Positions 1-7,587 of a DNA stretch of 64,000 bases are shown here, piece by piece (position 1 is the stretch's first letter; the number at the start of each line of letters is the position of its first letter). A program made the translations under genes and the position numbers. The notes beneath the pieces are model-generated. The model searched no databases and was not told the origin of the DNA. It saw nothing but the letters and a program-made list of their open reading frames with translations. Source of the stretch: Lachnospiraceae bacterium (GTDB lineage Bacteria; Bacillota; Clostridia; Lachnospirales; Lachnospiraceae); the NCBI GenBank assembly GCA_014804675.1, contig JAAUZH010000001.1, positions 1 to 64,000 of the forward strand, written 5' to 3'.

Positions 1-17
1 ATAAGTGCGTTACTCAT
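1..17 (-). CDS. 5' end of a gene leaving the left edge
   Basis: An ATG at 17-15 on the minus strand (reading MSNAL) follows a purine-rich AAAGG ribosome site, so a gene probably begins here and continues beyond the window. Five codons are too few to identify it. Its control region would be the inverted repeats at 47-110. Confidence 0.35.
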
Positions 18-46
18 AATCCTTTCATTTCCTTTCTTTAATATAT

Positions 47-110
47 CGCACTTTATAACAAAAATAAAGTGCGTAAGTTTTTGTTACCGGTAACTTACAC
101 ACTTTATATT
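47..110. promoter_or_regulatory. Cluster of inverted repeats (operator-like)
   Basis: CGCACTTTAT at 47-56 is repeated inverted as ATAAAGTGCG at 64-73. A perfect 12-bp palindrome GTTACCGGTAAC lies at 83-94, flanked by GTAAG and CTTAC, and AAGTGCGTAA/TTACACACTT pair around it. The repeats lie just upstream of the minus-strand start at position 17, so an operator or regulatory leader is likely. No binding protein can be named. Confidence 0.4.
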
Positions 111-337
111 ACACTCTCTCAGCAAAATACAAGTCATATAAAGTAGGCAACGGCACAAACCCATTGTCTATTTTTAGTTCGCATATCATCGTGAAATTCA
201 CAAAAGACAATACACTCTGCATCATCTTGAAGTTTACCTATTATATGGCACACAATCCAATGGACTTGATATTCGAATCTGTTATAGGAGTCAGAACCTG
301 CTTGTTCACGCTGTTCAACGGTAAGTACAATACTCAT
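109..337 (-). pseudogene. Truncated Cap4/DUF4297-like nuclease fragment
   Basis: An ATG at 337 overlaps the abiEii stop as ATGA and is preceded by GGAGT, so it is translationally coupled to the AbiE pair. The open frame runs to 134 (67 aa). Residues 9-50 include REQAGSDSYNRFEYQ and EFHDDM, which resemble the start of DUF4297/Cap4-type dsDNA endonuclease domains known from anti-phage systems. After HDDM the similarity stops. Another frame then reads NGFVPLPTLYDLYFAERV to a stop at 109, apparently the tail of an unrelated gene. I read this as a 5' remnant of a defence nuclease joined to foreign sequence by deletion. The family call comes from remembered motif similarity, not a search. Confidence 0.5.
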
Positions 338-1260
338 AAATTAAGACTCCTTTCATTTTTATTCCATTTCATAATGAAGTTCCACTGTTCCTGCCATTCG
401 TCTTCATTCACTATCGCCTCAAACACAGGCTCAAGGAAAGTCCGTATCTCATCAATTACGACAGCAAACTCAAGAGAATTATCTTTAATATTTTTCAAGA
501 AATATTTCCATCGTTTCTGCATATCCTCATCTTCGACAAGGGAAACAATCCGTTTGAAGCTATCCTTATCATAGGGCGTTCCACGCCGCTGTAAGGTTTC
601 AAAAATTGCTGTCTGTAATTTTGCTCCATCAAAATCAAAAGTCCTTGCCAGATAATGGATGTCATAAAAATCTTTCATTCTGCCTGTTAGTTCAAAACGT
701 TGCAAGATTGCATCAAACTTTTCGGCTATGGTACTTTCGAGAGAGTAGGTCATGATTACAGGAGCTTCAAAGTCTGGAAGCTGTGTATTGATTTTGCGTT
801 CTTCGGCTCGTGGAATGATAACATCGCCAACACCTATATCCACATTAAAAGGTACACGGACATTTTTTATCTGAGCAATAATTTGTGCACTAATACCGTG
901 ATATTTTCTCTGTGGTGAGATTTCCTCAAACCCTTTAGCAGTCATAAAAATGTAATCATTACCCGTAGGTGTATTGATAATTTTTCCTATAAGCACCTTT
1001 ACATCTTCAATCGAATTGGAAGCTGCCCGAAGAAGAAAGTCCACATCAATTGTAGCTCGGCTCTCGAAATTGGTAAGGGTGTAAATAAACAGACCGCCTT
1101 TGAGAATGAGGTTATTCTCATATCCAGATTTTGAAAGTTTACGCAGGAATTCCTCCTGCACGAAAAGTTGTAAACACTGCTGATAACTAATACCAGATGC
1201 CTTTGCTTTGTTTTTGAGCTTCGCAAGAACAGAAGCCGCCTTATCTGCCATTACAACCAC
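334..1260 (-). CDS. abiEii: AbiEii/AbiGii-type nucleotidyltransferase toxin
   Basis: This 308-aa protein has the AbiEii (DUF1814) nucleotidyltransferase layout. LILKGG lies near residue 52 and SRATIDVDF near 69, carrying the Asp pair expected to bind metal, with a helical C-terminal half. In characterised AbiE systems the toxin transfers nucleotides to an RNA target and halts growth, causing abortive infection. It overlaps the upstream antitoxin-type gene by 10 bp and the downstream fragment by 4 bp, so the three form one operon. Length fits the family. Function is inferred from the family and the AbiEi partner. Confidence 0.88.
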   Translation of the reverse strand: MVVMADKAASVLAKLKNKAKASGISYQQCLQLFVQEEFLRKLSKSGYENNLILKGGLFIYTLTNFESRATIDVDFLLRAASNSIEDVKVLIGKIINTPTGNDYIFMTAKGFEEISPQRKYHGISAQIIAQIKNVRVPFNVDIGVGDVIIPRAEERKINTQLPDFEAPVIMTYSLESTIAEKFDAILQRFELTGRMKDFYDIHYLARTFDFDGAKLQTAIFETLQRRGTPYDKDSFKRIVSLVEDEDMQKRWKYFLKNIKDNSLEFAVVIDEIRTFLEPVFEAIVNEDEWQEQWNFIMKWNKNERSLNL

Positions 1261-1859
1261 ACTCCAATCAATTCTTTCACTTTCTTTTGCACCCGTAGCA
1301 CTTTAGCATACTTCATTAGGTTAGGGACATTTTTCTTCGAGTCTTTTACATACCCCTGTATTGCCTTATTAAAAATTTCTTTATCCATCTTGTTCATATT
1401 CCGCAGTACATCACAAATGGTACGGTCACGGTCATAAATGCGGACATCAATAGAATCAATTTTTCCACTGGTTTCCCCAAGTGTAACCAATGCAGGCTCA
1501 ACACGGTATGCCTTAATAAATGGATAATCAATTTTAGTACGCAATTTTGAAATGTTTTTATCAATTGCAAAATTCCACTCAGCAGGATTTCGGTCGCTGT
1601 ATCTGTAGTAAAAAAGAGCTGTTTCCATACAAAGGACTGCATCGGGGAACAAACGATTGATAATTACAATTTCGCTTTCTCCAAAGTCCTCAATCCAATG
1701 ATAGTAACCCCGCCTTACTCTTTCAATCAGACCTTCATCTAAAAGCAATTTTATATCTGCGTAATATAGTTTTGAAGCTATTAGTTCAGCGGTAGTCATA
1801 ATATAATTGTGCTGGCTAAACAGCTTTCTCAATATTTCAATGTCTTTTTCTCGAAGCAT
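1251..1859 (-). CDS. abiEi: AbiEi-type antitoxin/transcriptional regulator
   Basis: A 202-aa protein whose N-terminal 65 residues form a winged-helix-like domain (LASKLYY-type helices, then GLIERVRRGYYHW), followed by the AbiEi C-terminal region with VRIYDRDRTICDVLR near residue 145. Members of this family neutralise AbiEii and repress their own promoter. It is the first gene of the operon, with an AGAGGTGG ribosome site and a clear promoter at 1917-1945. The start at 1859 gives MLREKDIEIL, as usual for the family. Confidence 0.88.
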   Translation of the reverse strand: MLREKDIEILRKLFSQHNYIMTTAELIASKLYYADIKLLLDEGLIERVRRGYYHWIEDFGESEIVIINRLFPDAVLCMETALFYYRYSDRNPAEWNFAIDKNISKLRTKIDYPFIKAYRVEPALVTLGETSGKIDSIDVRIYDRDRTICDVLRNMNKMDKEIFNKAIQGYVKDSKKNVPNLMKYAKVLRVQKKVKELIGVWL

Positions 1860-1916
1860 TCTTCCACCTCTACTTAACTGACCCGACTTCTTATCATCAA
1901 CAGGGCACTTTACTAT

Positions 1917-1945
1917 ACTATATCCTCTTTTTTACTCAAAGTCAA
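1917..1945 (-). promoter_or_regulatory. Promoter of the abiE operon
   Basis: On the minus strand TTGACT (1945-1940) and TATAGT (1922-1917) are separated by 17 bp, a near-consensus SigA promoter about 60 bp upstream of the abiEi start. AbiEi-type proteins usually bind inverted repeats here; I could not single one out. Confidence 0.7.
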
Positions 1946-2095
1946 TAATAGTAAACTGAACGCTTTTAAATAGTTGAAGTAGGCAGTTAAATAGAAGATA
2001 CTGAGTATACTTGACCATATAAAGCAAATTAAATGTATACAATGGTTGCCAAGCTATTAAAGATAGCTACGATAGATTATGTCTTACCAAGCACT

Positions 2096-2140
2096 GAATT
2101 TGGTTAGCCAAATTCGCTTGTTAGGGGCAAAAGCCCCTAA
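2096..2140 (+). other. Twin hairpins, oriT-like
   Basis: Two perfect hairpins stand side by side: GAATTTGG-TTAG-CCAAATTC (2096-2115) and TTAGGGGC-AAAA-GCCCCTAA (2121-2140). Neither is followed by a proper T-tract. Closely paired short hairpins of this kind occur at transfer origins of clostridial conjugative and mobilizable elements, and other conjugative-element remnants are nearby. The rest of 1860-2439 holds only a short relic frame, a terminator and the tetR promoter. Confidence 0.4.
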
Positions 2141-2150
2141 TACCCATAAA

Positions 2151-2240
2151 TTTTTTGAAACACTCACAGAGCAGATGAAACAGGCACAAGGCATCACGGG
2201 TGCGAAGAGGACTGTGAATGATGAAATTATTCACGCATAA
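2151..2240 (+). pseudogene. 3' relic of an unidentified mobile-element gene
   Basis: An open frame without a start codon reads FFETLTEQMKQAQGITGAKR and on to a TAA at 2238-2240. A good terminator follows immediately (2247-2280), as expected for the end of a real gene whose 5' part was deleted. I do not recognise the family. Confidence 0.35.
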
Positions 2241-2246
2241 GACAAG

Positions 2247-2280
2247 GCGGTAGAGAGAACTTTCTGCCGCTTTTGTTTTT
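2247..2280 (+). terminator. Intrinsic terminator
   Basis: GCGGTAGA (2247-2254) pairs with TCTGCCGC (2263-2270), with one G-U pair, followed by TTTTGTTTTT. Confidence 0.75.
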
Positions 2281-2381
2281 CGGGAAGTGATTGTAAAACG
2301 ATTTAAAAGATACATAATCTCTCACTTGCGAAAGTTAAAAATTCGAAATGTGATTTCTCTAAAAATCATTCGTTATGTTCC

Positions 2382-2424
2382 TTGATTTTTTGAACAATGT
2401 TCAGTATAATTGAACAACGTTCAA
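2382..2424 (+). promoter_or_regulatory. tetR promoter with two TetR-type operators
   Basis: TTGATT (2382-2387) and TATAAT (2405-2410) are 17 bp apart. A palindrome TGAACAATGTTCA (2391-2403) fills the spacer, and a second, TTGAACAACGTTCAA (2410-2424), covers the probable transcription start. This is the classic layout for autorepression by the regulator encoded at 2440. Confidence 0.8.
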
Positions 2425-2439
2425 AATGGGGGATGTACT

Positions 2440-3012
2440 ATGTATAATAAAGAAGTAATCATACAGGCAACGATTACACTTATAGAAGAAAAAGGTGAAC
2501 ATTTAGAGGAAATAACCGTCCGTGATATATGCAAAAATGCGGGCGTTGGTTTAGGGCTTGTAAATTATCATTTTGGCAGTAAAGAAAAACTGATAGAAAT
2601 GTGTGTGGAACGCATTATAAATGGAATTGTAGAACGCTTCCAGAATATGCGGAAGGAAACAGAAGCACTTTCGTCTTTTGAAAAATTAGAATATCTTGGT
2701 AATATGACGCTGGATTTTCTGTTTGAACATTCCGCTGTATCCAGAATTTCAGTTCTTACCGATATGCAGACTCCAAAAGCCGATGACAACACCCACAGAA
2801 CCTATGCGGCATATTTGCCTCTTGTTGCAGCCTGCCGCCCCGACCTTGATGAAGCAGCAATAAATCGAAAGACACTGTATTTGATTACTATTATGCAGCA
2901 AACGTTCTTGCGATATGAAACTATGTCGCAGACATTGAGGATTGACCTTAGCAAGAGAGAAAACCGTAAGATATTTCATTCACAAGTTTTACACGATATT
3001 TTGGAGGTATAG
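2440..3012 (+). CDS. TetR/AcrR family regulator
   Basis: A 190-aa regulator. Residues 1-50 form the TetR helix-turn-helix, with ITVRDICKNAGVGLGLVNYHF, and the remainder is the helical ligand/dimer domain. I start it at the ATG at 2440 (MYNKEV), which follows GGGGGA with 7-nt spacing. An in-frame TTG at 2410 would lie inside the operator and add ten residues unlike the family. It precedes a flavin oxidoreductase by 3 bp, so the two are cotranscribed and the regulator probably controls both through the operators at 2391-2424. Confidence 0.9.
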   Translation: MYNKEVIIQATITLIEEKGEHLEEITVRDICKNAGVGLGLVNYHFGSKEKLIEMCVERIINGIVERFQNMRKETEALSSFEKLEYLGNMTLDFLFEHSAVSRISVLTDMQTPKADDNTHRTYAAYLPLVAACRPDLDEAAINRKTLYLITIMQQTFLRYETMSQTLRIDLSKRENRKIFHSQVLHDILEV

Positions 3013-3015
3013 TCA

Positions 3016-3732
3016 ATGAATATTTCAGTTATAAATGGAACAGAAAAGCACGGCGTTACCTATTGCTTGAAAGAGATGTTTTTAGCAGAGTTTAAGGATA
3101 AAGCAAATATCAAAGAATATTATCTTCCAGGGGACTGTCCGAGCTTCTGTGTCGGTTGCTTGAACTGCACATTAAAGGGCGAAAATACTTGCAAGGACGC
3201 AGAATATATCGAAAGAATTGATAAATCGCTTTTAGAAGCAGACTTGATTGTAATGACATCGCCTGCCTATGTGTTTCATGCCACGGGTGCGATGAAAGCA
3301 TTTCTCGACCACCTTGCCTATCGTTGGATACCGCACCGCCCTGCTCCTGCAATGTTTGGAAAGCGGGCAGTTATCATAACGCAATGCTTAGGCGGCGGAG
3401 CGAAATCTGCGGCTAAGGACATAAAGCACAGTTTATCTTGGTGGGGAATTTCCAAAATCGGCGTATTTACGGGTAAACTGATGGGCGACATCGTTTGGGA
3501 CAAACTACCGCAAAAGAAGCAGTCCGAGCTTACAAACAAGGTAAAGAGATTGTCACAAAAATTCGCCCGCATTGATTATGCAAAAGCGGCACATACAAAC
3601 TTCATTACAAAAGTAAAGTTTTTATTTTGCAGGCTTATGCAGAAATCTTTGCATAAAGCAGACGCTGAATACCTTGATGGTAAATATTGGGCTGAACAGG
3701 GTTGGCTTGGCAGCGTCAGACCGTGGAAATAA
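3016..3732 (+). CDS. Flavodoxin-fold NAD(P)H-dependent oxidoreductase
   Basis: This 238-aa protein starts with INGTEKHGVTYCLKEM, the FMN phosphate loop of the NADPH-dependent FMN reductase/flavodoxin-fold family. A cysteine-rich CVGCLNCTLKG segment lies at about 46-56, typical of clostridial iron-sulfur flavoprotein relatives, and TSPAYVFHATGAMKAFLDH near 80 is the second flavin-contact segment. The C-terminal 60 residues are basic and helical. It is cytosolic and is the second gene of the tetR operon, so its substrate may be related to the regulator's inducer. Substrate unknown. Confidence 0.85.
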   Translation: MNISVINGTEKHGVTYCLKEMFLAEFKDKANIKEYYLPGDCPSFCVGCLNCTLKGENTCKDAEYIERIDKSLLEADLIVMTSPAYVFHATGAMKAFLDHLAYRWIPHRPAPAMFGKRAVIITQCLGGGAKSAAKDIKHSLSWWGISKIGVFTGKLMGDIVWDKLPQKKQSELTNKVKRLSQKFARIDYAKAAHTNFITKVKFLFCRLMQKSLHKADAEYLDGKYWAEQGWLGSVRPWK

Positions 3733-3754
3733 TTTTATATGTCTGAAGGTGCTT

Positions 3755-3943
3755 ATGGATACAACAGAATGGCTACGCTGCCCTGTCTGCGGAAACAAAA
3801 CAAGGGTACAGATACGGGAAGATACAGAACTGAAAAACTTCCTTCTCTACTGCCCGAAGTGTAAGCAGGCAAGTTTGATTGAAGCAAAGAATTTACATAT
3901 AACGGTCATCACAGAGCCAGACGCAAAGCCAATGAACTTGTGA
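3755..3943 (+). CDS. Cysteine-rich KTR domain protein
   Basis: A 62-aa protein beginning MDTTEWLRCPVCGNKTR with a second pair CPKCKQ near residue 33. Two CxxC pairs around a KTR motif define the Cys_rich_KTR family, a probable zinc ribbon that is common in conjugative transposons and resistance regions of clostridia. The ATG at 3755 follows GAAGGTG. A longer frame from 3674 overlaps the upstream gene and is not needed. Its function is unknown; it marks the region as element-derived. Confidence 0.8.
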   Translation: MDTTEWLRCPVCGNKTRVQIREDTELKNFLLYCPKCKQASLIEAKNLHITVITEPDAKPMNL

Positions 3944-4058
3944 GCAATCACAGTTTGTCGACTCTTTCTTTTTATAGAGAATAGGCAGTGCAAGTCCACT
4001 ATATAAAAAACGGTGCTTTTTGGTGGGCTGTTTCTTCACGCCTAAATAAACAAAGTAA

Positions 4059-4090
4059 CCCTCCAGACCCGTTTGAGTTTGGAGGGATTT
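4059..4090 (+). terminator. Intrinsic terminator
   Basis: CCCTCCA (4059-4065) pairs with TGGAGGG (4080-4086), followed by ATTTTAT. It probably ends the tetR-flavodoxin-KTR transcript. Confidence 0.65.
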
Positions 4091-4363
4091 TATATGTGTT
4101 GGTCAAGTACCACCGCAATGCTGCTTATCAGAAGCAGCAGCTATCTACATAATACCACGGATTAGTGAGGATAACCTGATAAAAAAATCCTTGCTTCTGC
4201 GTGGCACTCTTATACCCTCAAAGTAGATGCCAAATATCTACATACTAGAAATAGTAATGCCTATATCCGCATTGGTCTGACGACCTTTTTGAATTTTCTT
4301 ATGTCGTTTCTTCAGCGAACACAGGACAAGCCTGTTTCTGGCGTGGGGTGCCGTTCCCCACCT

Positions 4364-4397
4364 TCCAATCTGGATTTTTCAAAAAATTCAGATTGGA
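4364..4397 (+). promoter_or_regulatory. Hairpin covering a ribosome-binding site
   Basis: TCCAATCTG (4364-4372) pairs perfectly with CAGATTGGA (4389-4397). The inner bases (GATTTTT against AAAAAATT) extend the stem with one G-U pair to about 16 bp with a tiny loop. The 3' arm includes the start of the GGAGGA ribosome site used by the ATG at 4409, so the fold would hide it. Confidence 0.5.
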
Positions 4398-4408
4398 GGA
4401 AAACAAAA

Positions 4409-4543
4409 ATGGCATATAACCACGGAAAGGCAGAGAGAAAATGGCGGCTTTGGAAAGAAGCCGAGGAAAAGATATTGAGAAACTACGGTGTTCCAGAAAG
4501 CGCCATTGAAGCAAAAACGTTCAAAAGAAGAAAAACGGCATAG
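4409..4543 (+). pseudogene. 5' stub of a conjugative-element protein
   Basis: After GGAGGA at 4396-4401, an ATG at 4409 opens a 44-aa frame, MAYNHGKAERKWRLWKEAEE and on. This start resembles a family of small proteins, often called sigma-factor-like, in clostridial integrative elements, which are normally much longer. The frame ends KTFKRRKTA, eleven bases before the 3' end of the converging integrase gene, so the gene appears truncated. The family call is from memory and is tentative. Confidence 0.4.
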
Positions 4544-4553
4544 CCAAGAATGA

Positions 4554-5477
4554 CTATACCGTAATTTGTGAAAGAACCGGATTCATCCCCTCCAAAATCT
4601 CCTTCTGCTTACTCATAGACACACTAGTATAAATCTCCGTAGTAGTAATAGAGCTATGCCCCAACATCTTCTGAATATAACGAATATCCACATCCGCCTC
4701 CAAAAGCAACGTAGCAAAAGAATGCCGAAACATATGAGGCGTAATATGCATATCAATTCCAGCCACATCCACATAACGATTGATCATATACCTTACCGAC
4801 TGTTCCGACAGCCGATTATGCAACCGATTCACAAACAGCCATTCCGTTTCCAACAATTCCTCCGAAAAACAATCCTTATATCGTGACAATGCATCCATCA
4901 CCTCCTCATTTCCAATCTGGAGCATACGTTCCTTGGCACCCTTGCCAAAGATCAAAACGGTTCTGTTTTCCAAATCCAAATCTGCTTGCTTCAAAGAGCA
5001 AAGCTCAGAAATGCGCATGCCGGTAGCAAACAAAAGCTCCATAACTGCAATATCCCGTATAACAACCATTTCCTGATAAGGCGTCATAGCTCTGTTTTTT
5101 TCCTTATAGATAGTAGAAAGAAATACCTCTATCATATTGGAAGGTATGGTTTTAGGAAGCCGCTTTGGCTGGCGGAAGCTAAGGTCTATTTTGTTGAAAG
5201 GATTGAGCTCGATTATTTCCTCATACTCCAGATAATGAAAAAATGCCTTTACACTGGCAATTTTTCTTTTAATGGTACGGGGCTGGTACATTTTGTGAAT
5301 GTTTGAAAGATAATCCATGAGAAGTTCTTTGCTGACGGGCAGGGTGTTTGTGGGAATCAGAGACAGAAATTGTCTTAAATCGATACCATATGCTTTTATT
5401 GTCTTCCGGTCTAAGTTTTTGTGGATGGAGCAATAATTTAAATATTCGTTCATAATGGATTCTAATGTTGTTTGCAT
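4554..5477 (-). CDS. Tyrosine recombinase (XerC/D-like integrase)
   Basis: A 307-aa site-specific recombinase. Residues 1-95 are the SAM-like core-binding domain, and the catalytic domain follows with Arg in ATGMRISELC (about 155), Lys in GKGAKER (about 179), HxxR in PHMFRHSFAT (about 248), His in LGHSS and Tyr in TTEIYTSVS (about 282), so all catalytic residues are present. Its length and lack of an extra DNA-binding domain resemble XerC/D and small element integrases. It lies between a truncated conjugative gene and a 5'-damaged marR, so it probably belonged to the element that scarred this region. I could not identify its attachment sites. Confidence 0.9.
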   Translation of the reverse strand: MQTTLESIMNEYLNYCSIHKNLDRKTIKAYGIDLRQFLSLIPTNTLPVSKELLMDYLSNIHKMYQPRTIKRKIASVKAFFHYLEYEEIIELNPFNKIDLSFRQPKRLPKTIPSNMIEVFLSTIYKEKNRAMTPYQEMVVIRDIAVMELLFATGMRISELCSLKQADLDLENRTVLIFGKGAKERMLQIGNEEVMDALSRYKDCFSEELLETEWLFVNRLHNRLSEQSVRYMINRYVDVAGIDMHITPHMFRHSFATLLLEADVDIRYIQKMLGHSSITTTEIYTSVSMSKQKEILEGMNPVLSQITV

Positions 5478-5853
5478 GGCAATTTTCTCCTTTGTAATAA
5501 ATGTTATGAAATCATAAGCAGAATAAAAGAAAATAGAAATGCTGTAAATAGAAAAGCTATTTTTAGCACACTATTTATTGCCGGAAATAAGTTGCAAACG
5601 CTTTTCGATAACCACATTCCAGAGGTATCACTAAAGCGATTTATGTTACTATCAATAGTCAGACAATCAAAAGAGCAGCTTACATTTACCCAATTAGGAA
5701 ATCTGTTAGGCTGCTCAAGGAAAAATATTAAGAAATTGGCTGATGTTCTGATGAAAAAGGGATTCATTACGATTCAGCAAAGCCCACATGATACAAGAGC
5801 TATATGCAGGAATAGATAATTTGGAAAAGAGGATTACTAACGAAAAAGAGTGA
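5472..5853 (+). pseudogene. Broken MarR family regulator
   Basis: The frame reads AIFSTLFIAGNKLQTLFDNH and a winged helix FTQLGNLLGCSRKNIKKLAD, then KKGFITIQQSPHDTRA, a MarR signature. It stops at 5819. A shifted frame, GIDNLEKRITNEKE, continues to a stop at 5851-5853 and looks like the normal C-terminus, so an internal deletion and frameshift occurred. The 5' end runs into the integrase start with no convincing start codon or ribosome site, suggesting damage there too. A flavodoxin remnant follows, the usual partner of such regulators. Confidence 0.6.
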
Positions 5854-5917
5854 GCAGCAAATGTATCTGAAAGGCTGTTGAAAACGCAATAGAAAATGAA
5901 AGAGGGAGATTAAGCAG

Positions 5918-6040
5918 ATGAAAACAATAGTAATTTACAATTCACAAACAGGCTTCACAAAGCGTTATGCTCAATGGATAGTTAAAGGAGCGGTAGTCCA
6001 AAATGCTGCCGCCCCTCTTAATTATAAAAAGCAACTGTAA
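5918..6040 (+). pseudogene. 5' remnant of a flavodoxin gene
   Basis: GAGGGAG precedes an ATG at 5918 reading MKTIVIYNSQTGFTKRYAQW. This is the flavodoxin phosphate-binding loop and first helix of the clostridial flavodoxin-domain family, normally about 160-180 aa. After 21 residues similarity is lost, and the frame stops at 6040 just before the convergent GGDEF gene. It is probably the decayed partner of the broken marR. Confidence 0.6.
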
Positions 6041-6049
6041 ACCATGCAA

Positions 6050-7402
6050 TCAGCTTTTTGCCCGCATCCCCACCTCCAACGAGTGGCGCCTGTCCACACC
6101 GTATTTCTTATAGTATGCGGCTTTATCTCTATACATTCTCTTCTCGGCTTCTGCAATCAGCTGGTTTACACCGTTGAAACTGTCCTTTTCCCATATACTT
6201 CCTACCGCCATATGAACGGATTTGTCCCGCAAATTATTCTTTAGCTGTTTAACCCCCTGGAACAATGCCTCCTCTCCAATCCCTGCACAGATTGCCAACA
6301 GTTCATCGCCGCCTACACGGAATAAACCGTATTCGCCAAAGCTCTTTTTCAGGCATTCACAGGCATTGATGAGCAGCTTATCACCTGCATCATGACCTTT
6401 CTGGTCGTTAGTCTGCTTAAGCCCTGTCACATCACAATAAACGATTCCCAGGCTCTGCCCATTTTGCAGATTGTTAATGTATTCGATCATGGCATGACGG
6501 TTCCCGATTTGAGTAAGCTGGTCGCAATAACTCATTTCTTTTAATTTTTGGATGAGATTTCGCTGTTTCAGGGAAGAAATAATAAAATGCGCCATAATCT
6601 GGAGCATGTCGGAAACATAGTCCAGCAATTTCTCAGGTGGATTGTCTATTCCATAAAAACCAATCACTTCCCCTTCATTGTACAGGGGTACCACTACCAA
6701 TGAGCGAATATTCTGCCGTTTCAGATTTTCATACTGCAACGGATCGCTCTCTCGGATATCCTCTAACTTTTTAATCACGATATGTCTGCCGATTCGGAAG
6801 TTCTGATACCAGTTGGCACATACTTCTGCCGGAAGATTTTGCAAGTTGTCTTTTTCTGGTGTGACACCGCTTGCTACCCACTCATATGTGTTGTCATCAC
6901 AACCTCTCTCATTTCGTTCAAAAATATAGGTTCTCTCACAGTCCAGGGCCTTTCCCATATGCGCCAACAGAACTTCCAGCGTCTGGGAGGGGGTCTCCTG
7001 CTGCAGGGCAATGCGAATTCCCTCATTGATTTTTGTCTCCAGGTTCATCATACTGTCCCACTGTTCCTGCTTGCCCACATCAACGGCAATTTTCATGCGA
7101 TACTTCTTTCCATCTTCTTTTATCATGGTATCTTTGAACATCATCTGCCGCCCAAGTATGGAATCGTAATGACACCATTCCTTGAAATGTCCCGGTCTTA
7201 GCTCTTGATTGTTACACATTGAGCAGGGGACGGAACAGTGCCGGGTAACCTCGTGGCATTTCTTTTTGACAATTTCTTCGAGGGAGTGAAAACCGTATGT
7301 CCGAAGCGCTTTTTGGTTCATGTAGACCAAGTCATAGTTATCCATGTCTGAAACATAGACGAGTTCGTCCATCGTATCAAAGAACTCCCATATTTTTCTC
7401 AT
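6050..7402 (-). CDS. PAS-GAF-GGDEF signalling protein
   Basis: A 450-aa protein starting at the ATG at 7402 behind AGGAGG; the longer frame from 7453 lacks a ribosome site. Residues 1-120 form a PAS-like domain with a Cys cluster (CSVPCSMC), about 130-290 a GAF domain (RSLVVVPLYNEGEVIGFYGI), and about 300-440 a GGDEF domain. The last keeps DQLTQIGNR and DVTGLKQTND for metal and GTP binding. The signature reads GGDEL in place of GGDEF/GGEEF, and no RxxD inhibitory site precedes it. No transmembrane segment is seen. It may make cyclic di-GMP in response to a cytosolic signal, but activity is uncertain given the altered motif. Confidence 0.85.
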   Translation of the reverse strand: MRKIWEFFDTMDELVYVSDMDNYDLVYMNQKALRTYGFHSLEEIVKKKCHEVTRHCSVPCSMCNNQELRPGHFKEWCHYDSILGRQMMFKDTMIKEDGKKYRMKIAVDVGKQEQWDSMMNLETKINEGIRIALQQETPSQTLEVLLAHMGKALDCERTYIFERNERGCDDNTYEWVASGVTPEKDNLQNLPAEVCANWYQNFRIGRHIVIKKLEDIRESDPLQYENLKRQNIRSLVVVPLYNEGEVIGFYGIDNPPEKLLDYVSDMLQIMAHFIISSLKQRNLIQKLKEMSYCDQLTQIGNRHAMIEYINNLQNGQSLGIVYCDVTGLKQTNDQKGHDAGDKLLINACECLKKSFGEYGLFRVGGDELLAICAGIGEEALFQGVKQLKNNLRDKSVHMAVGSIWEKDSFNGVNQLIAEAEKRMYRDKAAYYKKYGVDRRHSLEVGMRAKS

Positions 7403-7523
7403 ATTCGCAGTCCTCCTATCCAAAACTATGAACCAGTAAGATATATATATCACATTTTTTCGATGCCTTTCTACATTTTGCGCGAATGGTAAATATATGG
7501 TGTGAATTGCAAATCATAATACA

Positions 7524-7552
7524 TTTACACTTAACCGATAAAATGTTAAAAT
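7524..7552 (+). promoter_or_regulatory. Promoter of the histidine kinase operon
   Basis: TTTACA (7524-7529) and TAAAAT (7547-7552) with a 17-bp spacer, 36 bp upstream of the kinase start. Confidence 0.6.
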
Positions 7553-7587
7553 AGCAGTGAACAAGGAGGCTCGGGAAGGAGGGGATA

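Larger units (their letters stand above)
3944..4408 (+). other. Non-coding stretch with several hairpins
   Basis: No gene is supported here. It holds the terminator at 4059-4090, small inverted repeats CTGCTT/AAGCAG (4121-4137) and GTAGAT/ATCTAC (4223-4241), a GTGGGG/CCCCAC hairpin (about 4342-4360) and the long hairpin at 4364-4397. It resembles the long leaders seen between modules of clostridial conjugative elements. Confidence 0.4.

Noticed and set aside
2410-2439. TTG at 2410 as the tetR start
   Set aside because: It lies in the operator, upstream of the likely transcript start, and would add residues absent from the family; the ATG at 2440 has a proper ribosome site.
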